A stretch of 64,000 nt of DNA, from positions 1 to 64,000 of the forward strand of contig CAJUSJ010000008.1 of NCBI GenBank assembly GCA_910588865.1, given 5' to 3'. This stretch comes from an uncultured Lachnospiraceae bacterium (GTDB taxonomy: Bacteria > Bacillota > Clostridia > Lachnospirales > Lachnospiraceae). Below are positions 60,830-64,000 of the stretch, one piece after another (within the stretch, counting starts at the first letter, position 1; each line of letters opens with the position of its first letter). The notes under the pieces were generated by a model. It saw only the letters and a list, made by a program, of their open reading frames with translations. It searched no databases and was not told where the DNA came from. A program made the position numbers and the translations under genes.

Positions 60830-62077
60830 CTACGGCCTTACCTGGCCGTTTCCATAGATCACGTATTTTGTGGTGGTCAGGGCCTTAAGGCCCATGGGGC
60901 CTCTGGCGTGAAGCTTCTGGGTGCTGATGCCGATCTCCGCCCCAAACCCAAACTCAAAACCATCTGTAAACCTGGTGGAAGCGTTGACATAGACAGCCGC
61001 CGCGTCGATGTGATCCAAAAACCTTTGAGCATTGGCGTAATTGGATGTGATGATGGCTTCTGAATGTTTTGTATTGTAATGGTTGATGTGTTCAATGGCC
61101 TGGTCCACAGAATCCACCAGCTTTAAGGACACCACATAGTCCAGATACTCTTTTCCCCAGTCCTCCTCTGTGGCCCTGGCAAACTCCGGCACCACCTTTC
61201 TGGCCTCCTCGTCTGCCCGGATCTCCACATTTTTCTTATCCAGAACCTTTTTAAGCCTCGGCAGAAATTCCTCTCCGATCTTTTTGTGAACCACCAGGGA
61301 CTCGCAGGCATTGCACACGCCGATCCTCTGAGTCTTGGCATTATAGATAATATCCAGGGCCATGTCAAGGTCCGCCGACTCATCCACGAAAATATGGCAG
61401 TTTCCCGTCCCTGTCTCGATCACCGGCACCGTGCTGTTCTCCACCACGGTCCTGATCAGTCCCGCTCCTCCCCTTGGGATCAGCACATCCAGATACTGGT
61501 TCATGGTCATCAGCTTTTTGGTGGTCTCCCGGTCCGTATCCTCAATGATCTGAAGAGCGTCAGCCACCGCCCCTGCCTCCTTCAGTCCTTTTCTCAGACA
61601 ATGGACAATGGCTCTGTTGGAACCAAGGGCATCGCTGCCTCCCTTAAGGATCACACTGTTGCCGGTTTTAAAACACAGGCCGAAGGCGTCTGCCGTCACG
61701 TTGGGCCTGGCCTCATAGATCATGCCCACCACTCCCAGAGGAACCCGTTTTTCCCCGATCAGCAGCCCGTTGGGCCTGGGCTTCATGGACAGGACCTCAC
61801 CGATGGGATCCTCCAGGGCCGCCACCTCCAACAGCCCGTCAGCCATGGCCTGGATCCGCTCCTCGTTAAGCATCAGCCGGTCAATCAGTCCGGGATTCAT
61901 CCCCTTTTCCCTGGCACATGCCACATCTGCCCGGTTTGCCTCAAGGATCTCTTCTTTTCCGTCCAAAAGGGCCTTGGCCCCCAGCCTCAGTCCTCTTTCT
62001 TTTTCAGCCATGCCCATGGTCCCTAAGATTCTGGACGCGGCCCGGGCTTTCTTTCCCATTAATTCCAGATCAGACAT
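60830..62077 (-). CDS. proA: Glutamate-5-semialdehyde dehydrogenase (gamma-glutamyl phosphate reductase)
   Basis: 415 residues. The catalytic Cys is in [12 protein letters not shown] and the NADP-binding loop in [13 protein letters not shown]. It reduces gamma-glutamyl phosphate in proline synthesis. Encoded after proB with ynzC between them. The gene ends 22 bases before the LRR gene start, so proBA and the LRR pair may share a transcript. Confidence 0.97.
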   Translation of the reverse strand: MSDLELMGKKARAASRILGTMGMAEKERGLRLGAKALLDGKEEILEANRADVACAREKGMNPGLIDRLMLNEERIQAMADGLLEVAALEDPIGEVLSMKPRPNGLLIGEKRVPLGVVGMIYEARPNVTADAFGLCFKTGNSVILKGGSDALGSNRAIVHCLRKGLKEAGAVADALQIIEDTDRETTKKLMTMNQYLDVLIPRGGAGLIRTVVENSTVPVIETGTGNCHIFVDESADLDMALDIIYNAKTQRIGVCNACESLVVHKKIGEEFLPRLKKVLDKKNVEIRADEEARKVVPEFARATEEDWGKEYLDYVVSLKLVDSVDQAIEHINHYNTKHSEAIITSNYANAQRFLDHIDAAAVYVNASTRFTDGFEFGFGAEIGISTQKLHARGPMGLKALTTTKYVIYGNGQVRP

Positions 62078-62081
62078 CTCC

Positions 62082-62306
62082 CTAAACCTCCTTCACTCCC
62101 CCGAATTTTTTCCCCAGATCCGTGATGCTGCCGTCCTTCTCCTGGATGGAGATGTTGTTTAAATTGGACCGCATGTTCACCCGGATGGCCTGAATATATT
62201 TTTTCCGCAGCTCCTGCTGCTCCCTTTTCTCATCCTCTGTAAGACCTTGGTCCTGGGATTTATGGTACAGCTCATTGATCCGGTCTATCATCTCCTGTGT
62301 GATCAT
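62082..62306 (-). CDS. DUF896/UPF0291 protein (YnzC-like)
   Basis: 74 residues, mostly two helices: [37 protein letters not shown] is the family's signature. YnzC of B. subtilis lies in the lexA-yneA operon. Here its homologue is between proB and proA, 46 kb away from lexA. No catalytic role is known. Confidence 0.9.
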   Translation of the reverse strand: MITQEMIDRINELYHKSQDQGLTEDEKREQQELRKKYIQAIRVNMRSNLNNISIQEKDGSITDLGKKFGGVKEV

Positions 62307-62316
62307 ATCATGCCTC

Positions 62317-63180
62317 CTAATATTCGTTGTTGAGATAATGCATCAGGTCAAAATCCAGGTTCTCATGGGCCAAAAACAGGGTCCCCCGCTCTTGTCCCCC
62401 GATGATCTCATGGATCACCTCCACCTGGTCGCCGTTCGCGATCACCATATCGGAACCGCTGTCCGTGGCGATCCTGGCCGCGGCCAGCTTGGCCGCCATG
62501 CCGCCGGTGCCCACGTCGCTGCCAGAGGTATTCTTCCCCATGGCCATAAGCTCCGGGGTGATCTCCGGCACGAGGCCTATAAACCGGGCCTGCTGGTTGG
62601 TTCTGGGATCATCGGAATACAGCCCGTCAATGTCAGACAGAAGGATCAGAAGGTCCGCTCCGATCAGGGCCGCCACAACGGCGGAAAGCCGGTCATTGTC
62701 CCCGAAGCTGTCCAGGAAGGGGATCTCGGACGTGGACACGGTGTCATTTTCATTGACAATAGGGACCGCGCCCAGAAGCAGAAGCTCTTCAAAGGTGTTC
62801 TGGGCATTGTACCGGGAGCTGTCGTTGACCATGGTATCCTTTGTCAGAAGGATCTGAGCCGCCACCTGGTTGTATTCCGCGAACAATTTCTGGTACACCA
62901 TCATCAGCCTGGCCTGCCCCACTGCCGCGAAGGCCTGCCTCTGGGCCAGGCTTTCCGGCTTCTTTGGGTGGTGAAGAGCCTGCCGCCCTGTGGCGATCGC
63001 CCCGGAAGAGACCAGAACCACCTGTTTTCCCTGTCCCTTTAAGTCGCTGATGATTCTCACCAGCCGCTCTATTTTCAAAAGGTTCAAGTCCCCGGACTGG
63101 GTATGGGTCAATGAGGAGGAACCGATCTTGATGACGATCCTCTTTTTGTCTTTTAACTGATATCTTTCTGAGTGTTTCAT
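62317..63180 (-). CDS. proB: Glutamate 5-kinase without PUA domain
   Basis: 287 residues. RIVIKIGSSSLT starts the amino-acid-kinase fold, and VVLVSSGAIATG and DIDGLYSDDPR follow. It phosphorylates glutamate in the first step of proline synthesis. The E. coli enzyme has a C-terminal PUA domain of about 100 residues; here the protein ends after the kinase fold, as in several clostridia. ATG 63180 lies after TTGGAG. It overlaps no neighbour. Confidence 0.95.
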   Translation of the reverse strand: MKHSERYQLKDKKRIVIKIGSSSLTHTQSGDLNLLKIERLVRIISDLKGQGKQVVLVSSGAIATGRQALHHPKKPESLAQRQAFAAVGQARLMMVYQKLFAEYNQVAAQILLTKDTMVNDSSRYNAQNTFEELLLLGAVPIVNENDTVSTSEIPFLDSFGDNDRLSAVVAALIGADLLILLSDIDGLYSDDPRTNQQARFIGLVPEITPELMAMGKNTSGSDVGTGGMAAKLAAARIATDSGSDMVIANGDQVEVIHEIIGGQERGTLFLAHENLDFDLMHYLNNEY

Positions 63181-63199
63181 AAAAGCAATCTCCAATCTG

Positions 63200-64000
63200 T
63201 CATTTTCCGCCCTTCGCGATCTCCTCCGCCACCCGGAGGCCATCCATGGCCGCCGAGGTGATCCCCCCCGCGTAGCCGGCTCCCTCTCCGCAGGGATACA
63301 GCCCCAAAAGGCTGCTCTGCAGACAACCGTCCCTGGGGATCCTCACAGGAGATGAGGTACGGCTCTCAACCCCTGCCAGGATGCTGTCGTACCTGGAAAA
63401 CCCCCGGATCCGGCAGCCGAACCGCTCCACGGCCTCTATAAGGGGCAGGCATAAGTGGTTCGGAAGTATCCTCCGCAGATCAGCAAACCGAAAACCTCCC
63501 CGGATCTGAGGCTCCACATCTCCAAAATCCCCGGACACCCTGCCTTCCTTAAAATCGCCGTAAAGCTGTATGGGGATCTTTCCTCCCCCATGGTCAAAAG
63601 CGGCTTTTTCCAGATGCCGCTGAAACTCCACTCCCGCCAATGGCCCCTGTCCCGGGAAATCCTCTGGCGTCACCGTAACGATGAGGGCGCTGTTGGCATT
63701 TTTCCCGCCTCTGTCATGGTAGCTCATGCCGTTGACCGCCAGATGTCCCGGCTCCGAGGAGGCGTCCACCACGTAGCCCCCGGGACACATGCAGAAGGAG
63801 TAAACCCCTCTGCCCTGGGAGGACTGCCAGGTGACCTTGTAGGGCGCTGGCCCTAAAAGGTCTTTATATTTTATTCCGTACTGGGATTCATTGATCATGG
63901 CCTGAGGATGCTGGATCCGAAGCCCCACGGCAAAGGATTTCGCCTCCAGGGGGATCCCTTTTTCCCAGATCATGGAAAAGGTGTCCCTGGCGCTGTGTCC
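63200..64000 (-). CDS. NAD(P)/FAD-dependent oxidoreductase, COG2509-type (C-terminal part)
   Basis: 267 residues are within the window; the gene runs past the right edge in the same frame (the last codons in the window encode GHSARDTF). FCMCPGGYVVDASSEPG and a final GEGAGYAGGITSAAMDGLRVAEEI are typical of this family of flavoproteins (about 530-540 residues when complete), with the second FAD-binding segment near the end. Substrate unknown. It lies 19 bases upstream of proB on the same strand. Confidence 0.9.
   Translation of the reverse strand, partial: GHSARDTFSMIWEKGIPLEAKSFAVGLRIQHPQAMINESQYGIKYKDLLGPAPYKVTWQSSQGRGVYSFCMCPGGYVVDASSEPGHLAVNGMSYHDRGGKNANSALIVTVTPEDFPGQGPLAGVEFQRHLEKAAFDHGGGKIPIQLYGDFKEGRVSGDFGDVEPQIRGGFRFADLRRILPNHLCLPLIEAVERFGCRIRGFSRYDSILAGVESRTSSPVRIPRDGCLQSSLLGLYPCGEGAGYAGGITSAAMDGLRVAEEIAKGGK

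Overview
The window looks like a chromosome segment from a Gram-positive anaerobe of the Clostridia, most likely a Lachnospiraceae member of the Clostridium clostridioforme/bolteae type. This is inferred from gene content, not from a marker gene. The pointers are a glmS ribozyme, an L21 leader, the Prp plus extended-L27 pair, Bacillus-type LexA boxes, MinCDE together with SepF, and strong TTGACA/TATAAT promoters with 17-base spacers. I found no rRNA, tRNA, CRISPR array or intact insertion sequence. Apart from the first 3 kb, almost every base belongs to a compact housekeeping operon.

1-3,230 is a decaying accessory patch. It holds the end of an unknown gene, an orphan polymorphic-toxin C-terminal module with a zinc-protease HELGH motif broken by a frameshift, a 467-residue membrane-anchored protein that could be its partner, the 5' end of a lipoprotein gene, and a frameshifted LytTR DNA-binding domain.

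3,231-16,080 (+ strand) runs: B12-type radical SAM protein and its DUF2344 partner, RNase G, TrkA/TrkH potassium uptake, bactofilin and an NlpC/P60 hydrolase; then an L21 leader with rplU-prp-rpmA; then obgE, yhbY, nadD, yqeK and rsfS (ribosome assembly and NAD synthesis).

16,081-23,475 holds a divergent SOS unit (lexA and a YneA-like LysM protein sharing three LexA boxes), a tyrosine recombinase, a TtcA-family protein, an LCP wall-polymer ligase and a large repeat-bearing NlpC/P60 protein. 23,600-25,770 is glmS under its ribozyme.

25,781-53,795 is almost all on the minus strand: a cytidylate-kinase-like protein, RluA pseudouridine synthase, lspA, aroB, sepF, yggS, an HlyD-like protein, a small P-loop ATPase, then one long shape/division operon (radC-mreC-mreD-PBP2-minC-minD-minE-rodA-mgsA-dacA), then mutS-mutL-miaA-methionine gamma-lyase-like, miaB, a secreted transglutaminase-like protein, cbiK and an unknown lipoprotein.

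53,925-64,000 carries a MerR regulator (+), then on the minus strand surE with an FtsA-like protein, two zinc-ribbon/transmembrane/leucine-rich-repeat paralogues, proA-ynzC-proB and the end of a flavoprotein gene.

The least explained items are the toxin module, the paired zinc-ribbon/LRR membrane proteins, the FtsA-like protein with 13-residue repeats, and a methylglyoxal synthase homologue lacking two catalytic residues.
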